Of a stretch of DNA of 64,000 bases, positions 17,613-25,847 are shown in pieces. The notes beneath the pieces are model-generated. The model had not been told where the DNA came from, searched no databases, and worked only from the letters and a program-made list of their open reading frames with translations. This DNA comes from JAJOKK01 sp965370555 (GTDB lineage: Bacteria > Bipolaricaulota > Bipolaricaulia > UBA7950 > UBA9294): contig CBDUVB010000007.1 in assembly GCA_965370555.1 (NCBI GenBank), forward strand, positions 1 through 64,000. The letters run 5' to 3'. Each line of letters starts with the position of its first letter. Positions within the stretch are counted from its first letter, which is position 1. The position numbers and the translations under genes are program-made.

Positions 17613-17613
17613 A

Positions 17614-18192
17614 TCAGGTTCCGATGATCTCCAACGCTCGGCGGACGAGCTCCTTCAGTGGGAGATCATCCGTGCGTAGCCGTTCGAGCGCCTCCCGCGC
17701 CTCCCTCACCGAGAAACCAAGGGATTTCGACGTGAGAGCCCGCAGGGCGGTCTCCTCTTTCTTCGAGAGAGGGAGCGATGGAGATACAAGATCGGTCGTC
17801 AGCTTATCGCGCAGCTCGATCAGGATCCGCTGTGCCGTCTTCCTCCCGATCCCCTTCACCGTCGTCAGCTGCTCAACGTCCCCGGAAGCGACCGCAACGA
17901 CAAACTCATCCGGCGAGAGACTAGAGAGGACCTGCAAAGCCAGGCGCGGGCCGACCTGTCCCACCGGGAGAAGGGAGCGGAAGATCTCCCGCTCCTTGAA
18001 GCTCGCAAACCCGAAGAGAGAGATCCCATCATCACGCACGCTCATATGGACGTAGACGATCCCCTCCTCCCCACGGTGGTAGGTGGAGAGCGTTCGCACC
18101 GGACAGAAAACGCGGAAGGCGATCCCCTCGGTCTCGATCACTAGGTGATCGGTCGCCACACGAACCACTCTTCCGGTAATCGAGTCGATCAT
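17614..18192 (-). CDS. ruvA: Holliday junction branch migration protein RuvA
   Basis: A 192-residue RuvA, the tetrameric junction-binding subunit that recruits RuvB. The OB domain occupies residues 1-65 (MIDSITGRVVRVATDHLVIETEGIAFRVF), two helix-hairpin-helix motifs follow (LLPVGQVGPRLALQVL and LTTVKGIGRKTAQRILIEL), and the C-terminal RuvB-binding domain is at 150-192. The start at 18192 follows GGGAGGAGGAACT and overlaps the yigZ stop in an ATGA. ruvB and ruvC are not in the window. Confidence 0.95.
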   Translation of the reverse strand: MIDSITGRVVRVATDHLVIETEGIAFRVFCPVRTLSTYHRGEEGIVYVHMSVRDDGISLFGFASFKEREIFRSLLPVGQVGPRLALQVLSSLSPDEFVVAVASGDVEQLTTVKGIGRKTAQRILIELRDKLTTDLVSPSLPLSKKEETALRALTSKSLGFSVREAREALERLRTDDLPLKELVRRALEIIGT

Positions 18193-18800
18193 AGTTCCTC
18201 CTCCCAATGGGCCCGTGCCCCAGTCGCATCCTTGAGCTCCTGAGTGAATCGTTCAACGCGACTCGGAGGAATTGCGATGAGCACGCGCCCCTCGTCGTCG
18301 TACGCGACCTCCTCCACCCGCGCCGGGTGACGGTGGATCAGCCCCATCACCCGCGAATTGATCTCTGATGGGAAGGTGATCGCAAGCTTCACTTCCCGGT
18401 GCCTCTCCACGATCGCCGCCGCGGATAGGGCCTTCTTCGTCGCGTCGGCGTAGGCACGGATCAACCCACCCAACCCGAGCTTCTTCCCACCAAAATAGCG
18501 GACGACAACTGCCAGCACATCGTAGAGCTTCTCCCCTTCAACCTGCGCCACGATTGGCCCACCTGCCGAACCGGACGGCTCCCCAGCGTCGTTCGTGTAC
18601 ACGATCGGACTGGATTCCCCCATCAGCCGGTAGGCGTAGCAGCGGTGCGAGGCATCGTGATACGCGTGCCTCACCTCCTCAAGGATCCCAGGAACTTCCT
18701 CCTCCGAAGTGATCGGGTAGAGAAGGGCGATGAAGCGCGACTTCTTGCGTGTGATCTTCGCGACGGCGGGTTCCTTTAACGACAGGTAGGAGTCGATCAT
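18189..18800 (-). CDS. YigZ/IMPACT-family protein
   Basis: A 203-residue IMPACT-family protein of the YigZ type. Typical blocks: KKSRFIALLYPITSEEEVPGILEEVRHAYHDASHRCYAYRL, DAGEPSGSAGGPIVAQVEGEKLYDVLAVVVRYFGGKKLGLGGLIRAY. Eukaryotic IMPACT regulates translation through GCN1; the bacterial function is not established. The start at 18800 overlaps the upstream conserved gene by four bases, and its stop overlaps ruvA, so it sits in one operon with ruvA and ruvX. The longer N-terminal extension visible in this frame is arginine/glycine-rich readthrough and is excluded. Confidence 0.93.
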   Translation of the reverse strand: MIDSYLSLKEPAVAKITRKKSRFIALLYPITSEEEVPGILEEVRHAYHDASHRCYAYRLMGESSPIVYTNDAGEPSGSAGGPIVAQVEGEKLYDVLAVVVRYFGGKKLGLGGLIRAYADATKKALSAAAIVERHREVKLAITFPSEINSRVMGLIHRHPARVEEVAYDDEGRVLIAIPPSRVERFTQELKDATGARAHWEEEL

Positions 18801-19552
18801 GCGTGGCCCTCGAGCACGGTCCCCGTCTCTCCCTGAAGGGAGGAAACAAGATCGAACGCCTTTTCCACCGCAGCTTCTTCCCCTGTGATCAGCAGGGAGA
18901 CGCTCCCCACCCCGCGGCCGACGCCCCCGTTTGCAACCTGGGTCACCTCGACAGGGAAGAGGGTCTCCAGAGCATCGATCTCCGTGATGACCCGGCCAAC
19001 AAGGGGGAAGATCCCACAAGGGATCCCCATGCATCGGTCGACTTTCCCGCTCCCGAGCTCGCGCGCAAGGTCGGTGATCGAACTGTGGATCGTCTTTGCG
19101 AGGCCGATCGGGATTACGACGTCTACCCCGCGGGCGAGTGCAAGTGGGAGGTAACGGCCGACCGTCCCTCCGTTGACCGCTCCTGTAAGGACCCCGACCA
19201 CCCCCCAGGGATCGATCGCGTTTCCGCCCTTGATGATCAGGTCCCCTGCCCCGAGGGAATCGAGCAGTTCCTGGGAATCCACCGTCACTTCTTTCCCTTC
19301 TCGTAGCACAATCTCACCGACTTCACCGACGCGAGCGTTGATATTCCAGCGATCGTCGATGAACCCCGCGGCGAACGCACCGCGATCGATCGTCCGGCCG
19401 AGGATCTCTTCGGCGACGATGGCGTTCGTCGTCCCCAGGGTGATCAGCACCGTCCCTTTGGCGAGCGCATTCTTCACGAGCGGTGTCGCTACCACTCCTT
19501 TAGCGATCAGCCTCTTGGACATATTTTCGTTCAGTACGACACAGGCTCTCAT
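18797..19552 (-). CDS. Conserved protein of unknown function
   Basis: A 251-residue protein, start chosen at 19552 after TTAGGAGGAGA. It has no membrane segment. Notable glycine-rich stretches: TVLITLGTTNAIVAEEIL (residues 33-50), LLDSLGAGDLIIKGGNAIDPWGVVGVLTGAVNGGTVGRYLPLALARGVDVVIPIGLAKT (about 97-155) and VTQVANGGVGRGVGSVSLLITGEE (about 208-231). The pattern suggests a phosphate- or nucleotide-binding alpha/beta enzyme. I do not recognise the family. First gene of an operon with yigZ, ruvA and ruvX, divergent from the acyl-CoA synthetase. Confidence 0.7.
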   Translation of the reverse strand: MRACVVLNENMSKRLIAKGVVATPLVKNALAKGTVLITLGTTNAIVAEEILGRTIDRGAFAAGFIDDRWNINARVGEVGEIVLREGKEVTVDSQELLDSLGAGDLIIKGGNAIDPWGVVGVLTGAVNGGTVGRYLPLALARGVDVVIPIGLAKTIHSSITDLARELGSGKVDRCMGIPCGIFPLVGRVITEIDALETLFPVEVTQVANGGVGRGVGSVSLLITGEEAAVEKAFDLVSSLQGETGTVLEGHA

Positions 19553-19566
19553 TCTCCTCCTAAGGT

Positions 19567-19596
19567 TTGTCGACAAAGCTCGCGATATGCTATAAG
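19567..19596 (+). promoter_or_regulatory. Candidate promoter of the acyl-CoA synthetase gene
   Basis: TTGTCG at 19567-19572 and TATAAG at 19591-19596, 18 bases apart, upstream of the gene starting at 19644, which has an AAAGGGGAAATG ribosome site. Confidence 0.45.
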
Positions 19597-19643
19597 GTTC
19601 TATGTCGCAATTCAAAATTCACTCGAAAGGGGAAATGTAAAAG

Positions 19644-21263
19644 ATGCGTTACAGCAATGAGGATTACGAGAAGGACATGCGCGAGTTCACGTGGGAGATC
19701 CCCGCAGGCTACAACATCGTCGATGTCGTGGAGGGGCACGCCCGAGTGAACCCGGACAAGGTCGCCATCTTTTGGGAGGATGCCGACGGGAACAAACGTG
19801 AGGTAACGTTCTCTCAGCTAGTTGATGGAGCACATCGCTTTGGGCACGCGCTCATCGGGTTGGGGGTGAAGAAGAACGATCCGATCCTGCACGTGCTTCC
19901 CCGCCTTCCCGAGGCGCACATGGTGCAGCTGGGAACATTTGCCGCTGGCGGGGTCGCCGTCCCGTGTTCAGAGATGTTGAAGGCAAAGGAGATCGCCTAC
20001 CGAGCCAAGGTGAGCGGGGCAACGGTGATCGTCGCCGATATCTCGACCGCGGCCGTGGTGGAGGCCGCCCGCGCCGACTCACCACTCTCGACTCTCATAC
20101 TCATCGGCGGGGAACGCGAAGGGTGGACCAGCTTCTCCAAACTGATGAAAGAGAACTCTCCCGAGGGAAAGAAGGTTCCGGTCGCCGCCGACGATCCGAT
20201 GACGATCAACTTCACGTCGGGGACAACCGGGAATGCCAAGCCGGTCGTACACAAGCACCGTTGGATGTACTGTCATAATCACACCACGGCCCGCTATTGG
20301 TGGGGAGCGAGCGAGAACGACATCATCTGGGCGACTACCGCTCCTGGATGGGCGAAGTGGTACTGGAGCCCGATCGGCGTCGCCCTGACCACCGGGGCGA
20401 GCCAGCTGATGTACAACGGGCGTTTCGATGCCGAGCACTACCTGGAGCTGATCGAACGGTACAAGGTGACCAAACTGTGCGCGACCCCTACCGAGTACCG
20501 GCTGGTCGCGCAGCTCCCCGATATGGGGAAGTACAAGGGTGTGCTCGAGGATGCCCTCTCGGCCGGGGAGCCACTCAACGTGGAGCCGATCGAGGCGTTC
20601 AAACGCGCCTTCGGGGTGACGATCCGCGATGGGTACGGTCAGACGGAGAGCGTCTGTCTCGTCTGTAATTACCCCGGGCTCGAGGTGAAGCCAGGAGCGA
20701 TGGGGAAGCCGACCCCTGGGCCGGGCGTCGTGTTGATCGACGAGGACGGGAATCCCGTCAAGCAAGGTGAAATCGGCGAGATCGCTCTCCGTCCGGATAG
20801 CCCGGCGATCTTCGACGGGTACTGGAAGTCCCCGGAGTTGGACAAGGAGGCGTTCTCCGACGGGTGGTACCGCACCGGCGACCTCGTGCGGATGGACGAG
20901 GAGGGATATCTCTTCTTCGAAGGGCGGGCCGACGATGTGATCCTCACCTCCGGCTACCGGATCGGGCCGTTCGAGGTTGAGGACGCCCTGGTCAGCCATC
21001 CGGCGGTGGTCGAGGCAGCGGCGGTCGCTTCCCCGCACCGCGAACGCGGCGAGATCGTCAAGGCATTCGTGATCCTCGCCAGTGGGTATGAACCCTCAGA
21101 GGAACTGGTGAAGGAGCTGCAGGATCACGTGAAGAGCGTCACCGCGCCGTACAAGTACCCGCGGGCGATCGACTTCGTCGATGAGCTCCCCAAAACGACG
21201 AGCGGGAAAATCAAGCGCGCCGTGCTGAAGCAGCGCGAATGGGAAGGATGGGACAGGAGATGA
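19644..21263 (+). CDS. Acyl-CoA synthetase, medium-chain/acetyl type
   Basis: A 539-residue AMP-forming acyl-CoA synthetase (carboxylate + ATP + CoA to acyl-CoA + AMP + PPi). The P-loop TSGTTGNAKPVVHKH is near residues 190-204. An aromatic block (TTAPGWAKWYWSPIGVALTTGA), DGYGQTESV, the YRTGDLVRMDEEGYLFFEGRADDVILTSGYRIGPFEVE hinge and PKTTSGKIKRAVLK with the adenylation Lys complete the enzyme. Overall it resembles the medium-chain (MACS) and benzoate-ligase-like branch more than classical Acs, which is about 100 residues longer. Chain-length preference cannot be read from sequence. Monocistronic or coupled to the next gene. Confidence 0.92.
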   Translation: MRYSNEDYEKDMREFTWEIPAGYNIVDVVEGHARVNPDKVAIFWEDADGNKREVTFSQLVDGAHRFGHALIGLGVKKNDPILHVLPRLPEAHMVQLGTFAAGGVAVPCSEMLKAKEIAYRAKVSGATVIVADISTAAVVEAARADSPLSTLILIGGEREGWTSFSKLMKENSPEGKKVPVAADDPMTINFTSGTTGNAKPVVHKHRWMYCHNHTTARYWWGASENDIIWATTAPGWAKWYWSPIGVALTTGASQLMYNGRFDAEHYLELIERYKVTKLCATPTEYRLVAQLPDMGKYKGVLEDALSAGEPLNVEPIEAFKRAFGVTIRDGYGQTESVCLVCNYPGLEVKPGAMGKPTPGPGVVLIDEDGNPVKQGEIGEIALRPDSPAIFDGYWKSPELDKEAFSDGWYRTGDLVRMDEEGYLFFEGRADDVILTSGYRIGPFEVEDALVSHPAVVEAAAVASPHRERGEIVKAFVILASGYEPSEELVKELQDHVKSVTAPYKYPRAIDFVDELPKTTSGKIKRAVLKQREWEGWDRR

Positions 21264-21283
21264 ACCGTAAAGGAGGTCGTATC

Positions 21284-22192
21284 TTGAATTGTGATATTTG
21301 GCGAAGTATCTCTTCTTGCCTGCGTAACCCAACTGCACATCCAACAGAAAAAAGAAGATCGAAGTGGCTCGATAGCACGATTCAAGGTCTGACCCCAAAG
21401 ATAATGGGCACACTGGTTCTCCTCCTGCTCATTTCCTTCTCCGGGCTCAGCGGGGAGATCGGCGCTGAACTATCGTTCTACACTCTCGACCTCTCCCCTA
21501 CCATATCACAGATCCCCACGGCGGTTTCGGATTCCCTCGACGCGCTCGGGATCTCGGGTACAGCTAAGAGCACGATCCTTGCCGACCTTGATGCGACCCT
21601 GGCACAGATCGAGGCGGATTTTCCCGTTTCCTCGACGCCGATCCCTCTCCTCGGCGGGTCAATTGGGATCTCTCTTCCGTTCATCGTCGTGGATGAGATC
21701 CGTATCTCAGGAGGGATCCTGAACGATTCGCTCCTGCGGGGGATGGCAAACCTCTTCGGCTTGGCACTGCCGAGCCCCCTCTTCGATGAGACGATAGATA
21801 CCGGCCTGGGCACGGGAACGATCACGGCTGATCTCTCGTTTTCGACGTTCATGCTCTCAACTGAACTCGTCAAGCGGCTCGACCTCATCATCGCCGGGAT
21901 CGAGCTCGGTGTGGGGGTTGATCTCATTCAAGGCTCTGTCGTCCCGCAGGTCGATCCCGTCCTCCCCGGGTTCCAGCCGGAGGTCGATGCCGCTCTTACC
22001 GCCCTCCACCTCGATGAGTTTCACTGGTCGGTGTTCGCCACCCACGTTTCCCTAGGTGTGGAGCTGGGACCTCCATTCCTGCGCCTGTTCGCGCGGGGAC
22101 AGATCCTCATCCCCATCAGTCATAGCACAGGGTGGTGGCCGTTCGCAACAGGTTCAATATCAGGGAGCATAGGAATGGTGATTCGGTTTTGA
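21284..22192 (+). CDS. Putative exported or outer-membrane protein, unknown
   Basis: Unrecognised 302-residue protein with a hydrophobic export segment (GTLVLLLLISFSGLSGEIGA) and an alternating-hydrophobic body ending in Gly-Met-Val-Ile-Arg-Phe. A terminal Phe is typical of outer-membrane beta-barrels, and many stretches (TADLSFSTFMLSTELV, WSVFATHVSLGVELG, GSISGSIGMVIRF) look like amphipathic strands. The start is uncertain. TTG at 21284 has an excellent AGGAGG seven bases upstream but gives a 40-residue pre-signal region. ATG at 21404 gives a compact signal peptide but a poor ribosome site. It overlaps the cytidine deaminase start. Confidence 0.5.
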   Translation: MNCDIWRSISSCLRNPTAHPTEKRRSKWLDSTIQGLTPKIMGTLVLLLLISFSGLSGEIGAELSFYTLDLSPTISQIPTAVSDSLDALGISGTAKSTILADLDATLAQIEADFPVSSTPIPLLGGSIGISLPFIVVDEIRISGGILNDSLLRGMANLFGLALPSPLFDETIDTGLGTGTITADLSFSTFMLSTELVKRLDLIIAGIELGVGVDLIQGSVVPQVDPVLPGFQPEVDAALTALHLDEFHWSVFATHVSLGVELGPPFLRLFARGQILIPISHSTGWWPFATGSISGSIGMVIRF

Positions 22193-22569
22193 TCGACGAT
22201 CAAACACTGTTGACTAAGGCAATCGAGGCACGCGAAAATGCGTACTGCCCTTACTCGAAGTTTCCGGTCGGGGCGGCCCTTCTGTGTGTGGATGGAACGG
22301 TCTACACCGGGGTAAACGTGGAGAACGCCGTGAACGGCCTCTCCCTCTGCGCGGAGCGGGTGGCCCTGTTCAAGGCGATCTCCGAGGGAAAGCGGGAGTT
22401 CACGAAGATAGCGGTCGCCTGCAACGCAGAGCACTGTCAACCGTGCGGGGCATGCCGACAAGTCCTCTACGAACACGCCCCCGACCTGGAGATCCTCATG
22501 GGGAACCCGGAAGGGACGTTTAAGCGCACGACAATCCGCAACCTGCTCCCGGAGGCGTTCTCGCTATGA
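22189..22569 (+). CDS. cdd: Cytidine deaminase
   Basis: A homotetramer-type cytidine deaminase (cytidine or deoxycytidine to uridine), 126 residues from a TTG start that overlaps the preceding stop codon (TTTTGA). An ATG at 22132 would add 19 unrelated residues. Motifs: YSKFPVGAALL near residue 23, NVENAVNGLSLCAERVALFKAI with the zinc Cys and catalytic Glu, and CQPCGACRQVLYE with the two remaining zinc cysteines. It fits pyrimidine salvage together with the nucleoside phosphorylase about 0.9 kb away and the BMP importer. Confidence 0.93.
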   Translation: MIDDQTLLTKAIEARENAYCPYSKFPVGAALLCVDGTVYTGVNVENAVNGLSLCAERVALFKAISEGKREFTKIAVACNAEHCQPCGACRQVLYEHAPDLEILMGNPEGTFKRTTIRNLLPEAFSL

Positions 22570-22941
22570 GAATTGAGTGATCGGAAGATTGAACCATTGA
22601 GTGATTGAGCAAATGAAGAGAAAGGCATTACTGAAATACATCACACAACACGGCGCATCTCTTTTGCGGGCTTCCCGCTGTTTCGAGTGAGTAGCTGAGG
22701 ACACGGTGTGGAACAGAGTCCCTCTTGCAAGAACGTGAAGCAGTAACGGGTAATGAGAAAGAACATAAGCATTCTCTCGCAGAGACGCAAAGTCGCAAAG
22801 GAAAAGCAGGGTACGGAAAGGAAGAACAAGAGGGGATGTTGGAGGGCCGTTCTTGGCGATCACTGCGTCTTGAGTGAGCGTAGCGAACGGGCGAGAGGAC
22901 AGCATTCTGTCAGTTCTTGAGCAAAGGCAGGTGATTGGCAA
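22570..22941. repeat. Intergenic repeat mosaic
   Basis: No gene. The stretch holds dispersed repeat pieces also found elsewhere in the window: a GAGTGATTGAG-type run (about 22580-22610), GCAGAGACGCAAAGTCGCAAAGG (about 22777-22800), and CTTGAGTGAGCGTAGCGAACG with following GGCGAGAGG (22869-22898). Confidence 0.65.
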
Positions 22942-23139
22942 ATGAAGTTCAGAGCGGTTATCAGGAAAAGCGGAGACTGGTGGATCGGATGGCTTGCGGA
23001 CTTGCCTGGTGTGAATGCTCAGGAAAGAACCAAGGAAGGGCTGATCGAATCACTAAGAATTGGCGCTAAAGATATGCTTACGACCCCCATTCCAGCACCA
23101 GAGGAAAACGAGGAACTGGTTACCATCGAGCTTAATTGA
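22942..23139 (+). CDS. Orphan HicB-like antitoxin domain protein
   Basis: A 65-residue HicB/UPF0150-type protein. MKFRAVIRKSGDWWIGWLADLPGVNAQERTKEGLIESLRIGAKDML is the degenerate RNase-H-like fold of HicB antitoxins. The C-terminal DNA-binding part is absent or minimal. An AGGTGAT ribosome site precedes it. No HicA toxin reading frame lies on either side, so it is an orphan, possibly a remnant or one acting with a distant HicA. Repeat mosaics flank it on both sides. Confidence 0.75.
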   Translation: MKFRAVIRKSGDWWIGWLADLPGVNAQERTKEGLIESLRIGAKDMLTTPIPAPEENEELVTIELN

Positions 23140-23421
23140 GCCGCATTATGGCCAACAGCAACGACCTAACGCTGAGGAGACCAGGAATACAGGAAGAACA
23201 CGTCTTAGAACGACGGAGACAAATGACCCTTAGCAATCTTGCCGAGAGAAAAAGCTTTTGCCTCTCGCCGAGACGCAAAGATCGCCAAGAAAAGCGTAAA
23301 TTGGCAAAGAGAATAAAGACGCTTGAAACTCAGGAAACATGGCCTTTCTTAGCGACCTTTGTGGCTTGAGTGAGCGTAGCGATCGGGCGAGAGAAAGGGG
23401 ATTTTAATCATCCGATCATGT
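23140..23421. repeat. Intergenic repeat mosaic
   Basis: No real gene; a 77-codon frame here is made of repeat sequence. Pieces include ACCAGGAATACAGGAAG (about 23191), CTCTCGCCGAGACGCAAAG (about 23263) and CTTGAGTGAGCGTAGCGATC with GGGCGAGAGA (23365-23393), matching copies near 22.9, 25.4 and 50.8 kb. Confidence 0.65.
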
Positions 23422-24741
23422 TCAATCTGCGCTGATTCGTTCGATGATCAGCGGGGGCGATGTGACCGGGCCTTCGCCGATCGTGTAGGCCTCCTCCACC
23501 ATCGCACGCGCACGATCGAGGTTTGTCGTATCGTTCACATGCAGGATCGCAAGCGGTTCTCCTTTTGTCGCGGGGGCACCTATCTTCCGCAGGAGCTCGA
23601 TCCCCACAGCGTAATCAACCGTATCCTCCTTGACGAATCGACCGGCACCGAGGAGGTTCGCTGCCCGCCCAATCGCCAGGGCATCGAGATCGGCAACGAT
23701 ACCAGAACGCGGAGAGAGGGTGTTCACCCTCTGGCTCGCCGTGGGAAGAAGAGAGGGATCATCGATCACGGCTGGATTTCCACCCTGATTCGCCACGAGC
23801 ATCTTAAACTTCGCAAGGGCTGATCTGTCGTGCAGTAACGCTCGCATCGACTCGACTGCTTCACTTCGCGCTTTCGCCTTCCCGGAGAAGAGGAGGAGCT
23901 CCGCTCCGAGCTCGCAACACAGGTCCTCCAGGTCCTGTGGGCCTTTCCCCTTCAAGACAGCGATCGCCTCTTTCACCTCGAGCGCGTTTCCGACCATCCT
24001 TCCCAGCGGTTGGGACATATCGGTAATCAACGCCGAGATCTTTCGCCCAAGGTGCGCGCCGATCGCAACAAGAGATCGCGCTAGGTGTCGCGAGTCTTCG
24101 AGTTTAGAGAGGAAGGCTCCGGCACCGGTCTTGACGTCGATCACGATCCCTTTCGCCCCTCCGGCGATCTTCTTCGACATGATCGAGGCAACGATCAGCG
24201 GGAGCGAATCGACAGTGGAGGTAACATCACGCAGCTCGTAGAGGAGTTGATCGGCAGGGACCATGTCCGCCGTGTGATCGGCAAGAGCAAAACCCGATCC
24301 CTCGACCAAACCCAGGAACTCCTCGCGGGAAAGGTCGGTGCGGAACCCAGGGATCGATTCCAGCTTATCGATCGTCCCTCCGGTGTGCCCGAGAGAACGA
24401 CCGGAGAGCTTGGCCACTGTAAGGCCCGCAGCAGCGAGGAGCGGGGTCAGAACGAGCGAGGTGGTGTCTCCCACTCCACCGGTAGAGTGCTTGTCGACCG
24501 GGTAGCCTTGGAGTTTGGAGAGATCGAGCATCGTCCCGGAATGGGCCATGACATCTGTGAGGATCGCGGTCTCCTCGTCATCCATCGAGCGAAAGTAGAT
24601 CGCCATCAGGAGAGCGGAGACCTGATAGTCGGGAATCTCCCCTTTGATGTACCCGCTGATCAGGAACTCGATCTCCTCACGGGTGAGCTTCCCTCCATCA
24701 CGCTTCTTTCTGATCAGGTCGACTGTTTTCATAGCGTTCAT
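23422..24741 (-). CDS. pdp: Pyrimidine-nucleoside/thymidine phosphorylase
   Basis: A 439-residue nucleoside phosphorylase-II family enzyme cleaving thymidine, uridine or deoxyuridine with phosphate to base and (deoxy)ribose-1-phosphate. Blocks: LIRKKRDGGKLTREEIEFLI at the N-terminus, the signature VDKHSTGGVGDTTSLVLTPLLAAAGL, SGRSLGHTGGTIDKLESIPGF, and SKKIAGGAKGIVIDVKTGAGAF. Bacterial Pdp and DeoA cannot be separated with certainty by eye; 439 residues suits either. Two ATG codons (24741, 24732) are possible. It overlaps the upstream acetyltransferase gene and fits salvage with cytidine deaminase. Confidence 0.95.
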   Translation of the reverse strand: MNAMKTVDLIRKKRDGGKLTREEIEFLISGYIKGEIPDYQVSALLMAIYFRSMDDEETAILTDVMAHSGTMLDLSKLQGYPVDKHSTGGVGDTTSLVLTPLLAAAGLTVAKLSGRSLGHTGGTIDKLESIPGFRTDLSREEFLGLVEGSGFALADHTADMVPADQLLYELRDVTSTVDSLPLIVASIMSKKIAGGAKGIVIDVKTGAGAFLSKLEDSRHLARSLVAIGAHLGRKISALITDMSQPLGRMVGNALEVKEAIAVLKGKGPQDLEDLCCELGAELLLFSGKAKARSEAVESMRALLHDRSALAKFKMLVANQGGNPAVIDDPSLLPTASQRVNTLSPRSGIVADLDALAIGRAANLLGAGRFVKEDTVDYAVGIELLRKIGAPATKGEPLAILHVNDTTNLDRARAMVEEAYTIGEGPVTSPPLIIERISAD

Positions 24742-25253
24742 TCTAAAACGGAATTCCCATCCTGTCCAGTCAATCGCTCGTATAGGATCGATTCCGACTT
24801 TGAGAAGCCAAGGTATTCGTAGAACCGTTGTGCGGCAACATTCTTCGGACGCGTGAGAAGGCGAATCCCCGCAAGTCCGAGATCCCGAACAAGGATGTCC
24901 CCCTTATTCATAAGAGCGGTCCCCACCCCATACCGGCGATACCCGGAGAGGACGTGCAGTTCATCGAGATAGAGAAAGCCGACACGTCGGTCGAGCTTGG
25001 GAACGCGAACGAACACGGCGTACCCCACCGGCTTGCCACGAGAGAGGGCGAGCAGGAACCACGCTGAGTCAGAAGAGAGCGCATTGTATCTTGCAAGACT
25101 CTCCCGTACCCCTGCATCAGGGGCACTATCCTGCTTCCGACCTTCTTCAAGAGCGTCTTCCGCGTGGATCGCACGCAGGAGCGCGGCCAACACAGGAAGA
25201 TCCCCTTCCTGTGCGATGATGACCTCGATAGGCGCGGAAGGATTGGAAGACAT
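24738..25253 (-). CDS. GNAT-family N-acetyltransferase
   Basis: A GNAT acetyltransferase of about 171 residues: IEVIIAQEGDLPVLAALLRAIHAED at the start, GYAVFVRVPKLDRRVGFLYLDELHVLSGYRRYGVGTALMNKGDILVRDLGLAGIRLLTRPKNVAAQRFYEYLGF. The RRYGVGTAL stretch is the acetyl-CoA pyrophosphate loop (Q/RxxGxG/A). Substrate unknown. A GTG start at 25277 would add eight residues; neither start has an ideal ribosome site. It overlaps the nucleoside phosphorylase by four bases, so it is probably co-transcribed. Confidence 0.85.
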   Translation of the reverse strand: MSSNPSAPIEVIIAQEGDLPVLAALLRAIHAEDALEEGRKQDSAPDAGVRESLARYNALSSDSAWFLLALSRGKPVGYAVFVRVPKLDRRVGFLYLDELHVLSGYRRYGVGTALMNKGDILVRDLGLAGIRLLTRPKNVAAQRFYEYLGFSKSESILYERLTGQDGNSVLE

Positions 25254-25277
25254 ATCGCTACGATAAGGGCTCCTCAC

Positions 25278-25554
25278 GCTCTAGGCAAGGCACGGAGCAG
25301 AGATATCTCGTTCCCCGTCATTTTTCCTGTCTTCTGCTGTTCTCTGCGTCTTTGCGTCTTTGCGAGAGGCACAAGCTTTTTCTCTCGCCCTTTCGTTGCA
25401 CTCACTCAAGCCTCAAAGGTGTCGCGACACCAAGATCGCCAAGAAATATTGGTTTTCACTCTTCGCGTCTCCGTGTCCCCGAGTCTCCCTCTCTCCCACG
25501 CCTGCCTGATTCCCCCCGCCCAAATCGGTATACTTTAGAACTGGAGGTGGAACG
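25278..25554. repeat. Intergenic repeat mosaic
   Basis: No gene. Holds TTTGCGTCTTTGCGAGAGG (about 25350-25368), the CTCTCGCCCTTTCGTTGCAC piece running into CTCACTCAAG (25382-25410), GGTGTCGCGACACCAAG (25418-25434, a palindromic core) and CGTCTCCGTGTCCCCGAGTC (about 25467). These match copies near 22.9, 23.4 and 50.8 kb. Confidence 0.6.
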
Positions 25555-25764
25555 ATGCCAGATTTTCCACGGTTTCTGTTTCGCGTGAAGGATAGACAGA
25601 TTGAAGAGGAAGCTAAGAAGATGGTCGCAAGCATTGGGCTTACTGATATCGAGATCCGCCGGGACGACACGATCAAGGACGCCTGGTTGGAGGATAATAA
25701 GATGCTCAAGACAACCTACGGGTTGGAGGATATCCAGGCATACCTGGAGAATCTCACCTCTTAA
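25555..25764 (+). CDS. Small acidic protein of unknown function
   Basis: A 69-residue protein after a good GGAGGTGGAACG ribosome site and a TATACT-like -10 (about 25529). The sequence is mostly charged helix (KDRQIEEEAKKMVASIGLTDIEIRR) with a terminal helix (LEDIQAYLENL). No cysteine motif, no membrane segment. Not recognised. Likely real because of the ribosome site, but no family support. Confidence 0.45.
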   Translation: MPDFPRFLFRVKDRQIEEEAKKMVASIGLTDIEIRRDDTIKDAWLEDNKMLKTTYGLEDIQAYLENLTS

Positions 25765-25847
25765 TCGGGAGATCGGAAAATCGAGTGGTTGAGTGATTGT
25801 AGTTGTCAATCATTCAATCACTAAGTCTCTCAATGATTCAATCGCTG
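25765..25847. repeat. ATTGAGTGATT-type intergenic repeat
   Basis: Imperfect repetition of GAGTGATTG and its complement CAATCACT (for example TCAATCATTCAATCACTAAG), able to fold back on itself. Similar runs lie near 22590, 54890 and 61915. Confidence 0.5.

Noticed and set aside
20079..21038. 319-codon minus-strand frame opposite the acyl-CoA synthetase
   Set aside because: Shadow frame without recognisable motifs.
23136..23369. 77-codon frame after the HicB gene
   Set aside because: It is composed of the dispersed intergenic repeats and lacks a protein-like pattern, so it is not a HicA toxin.
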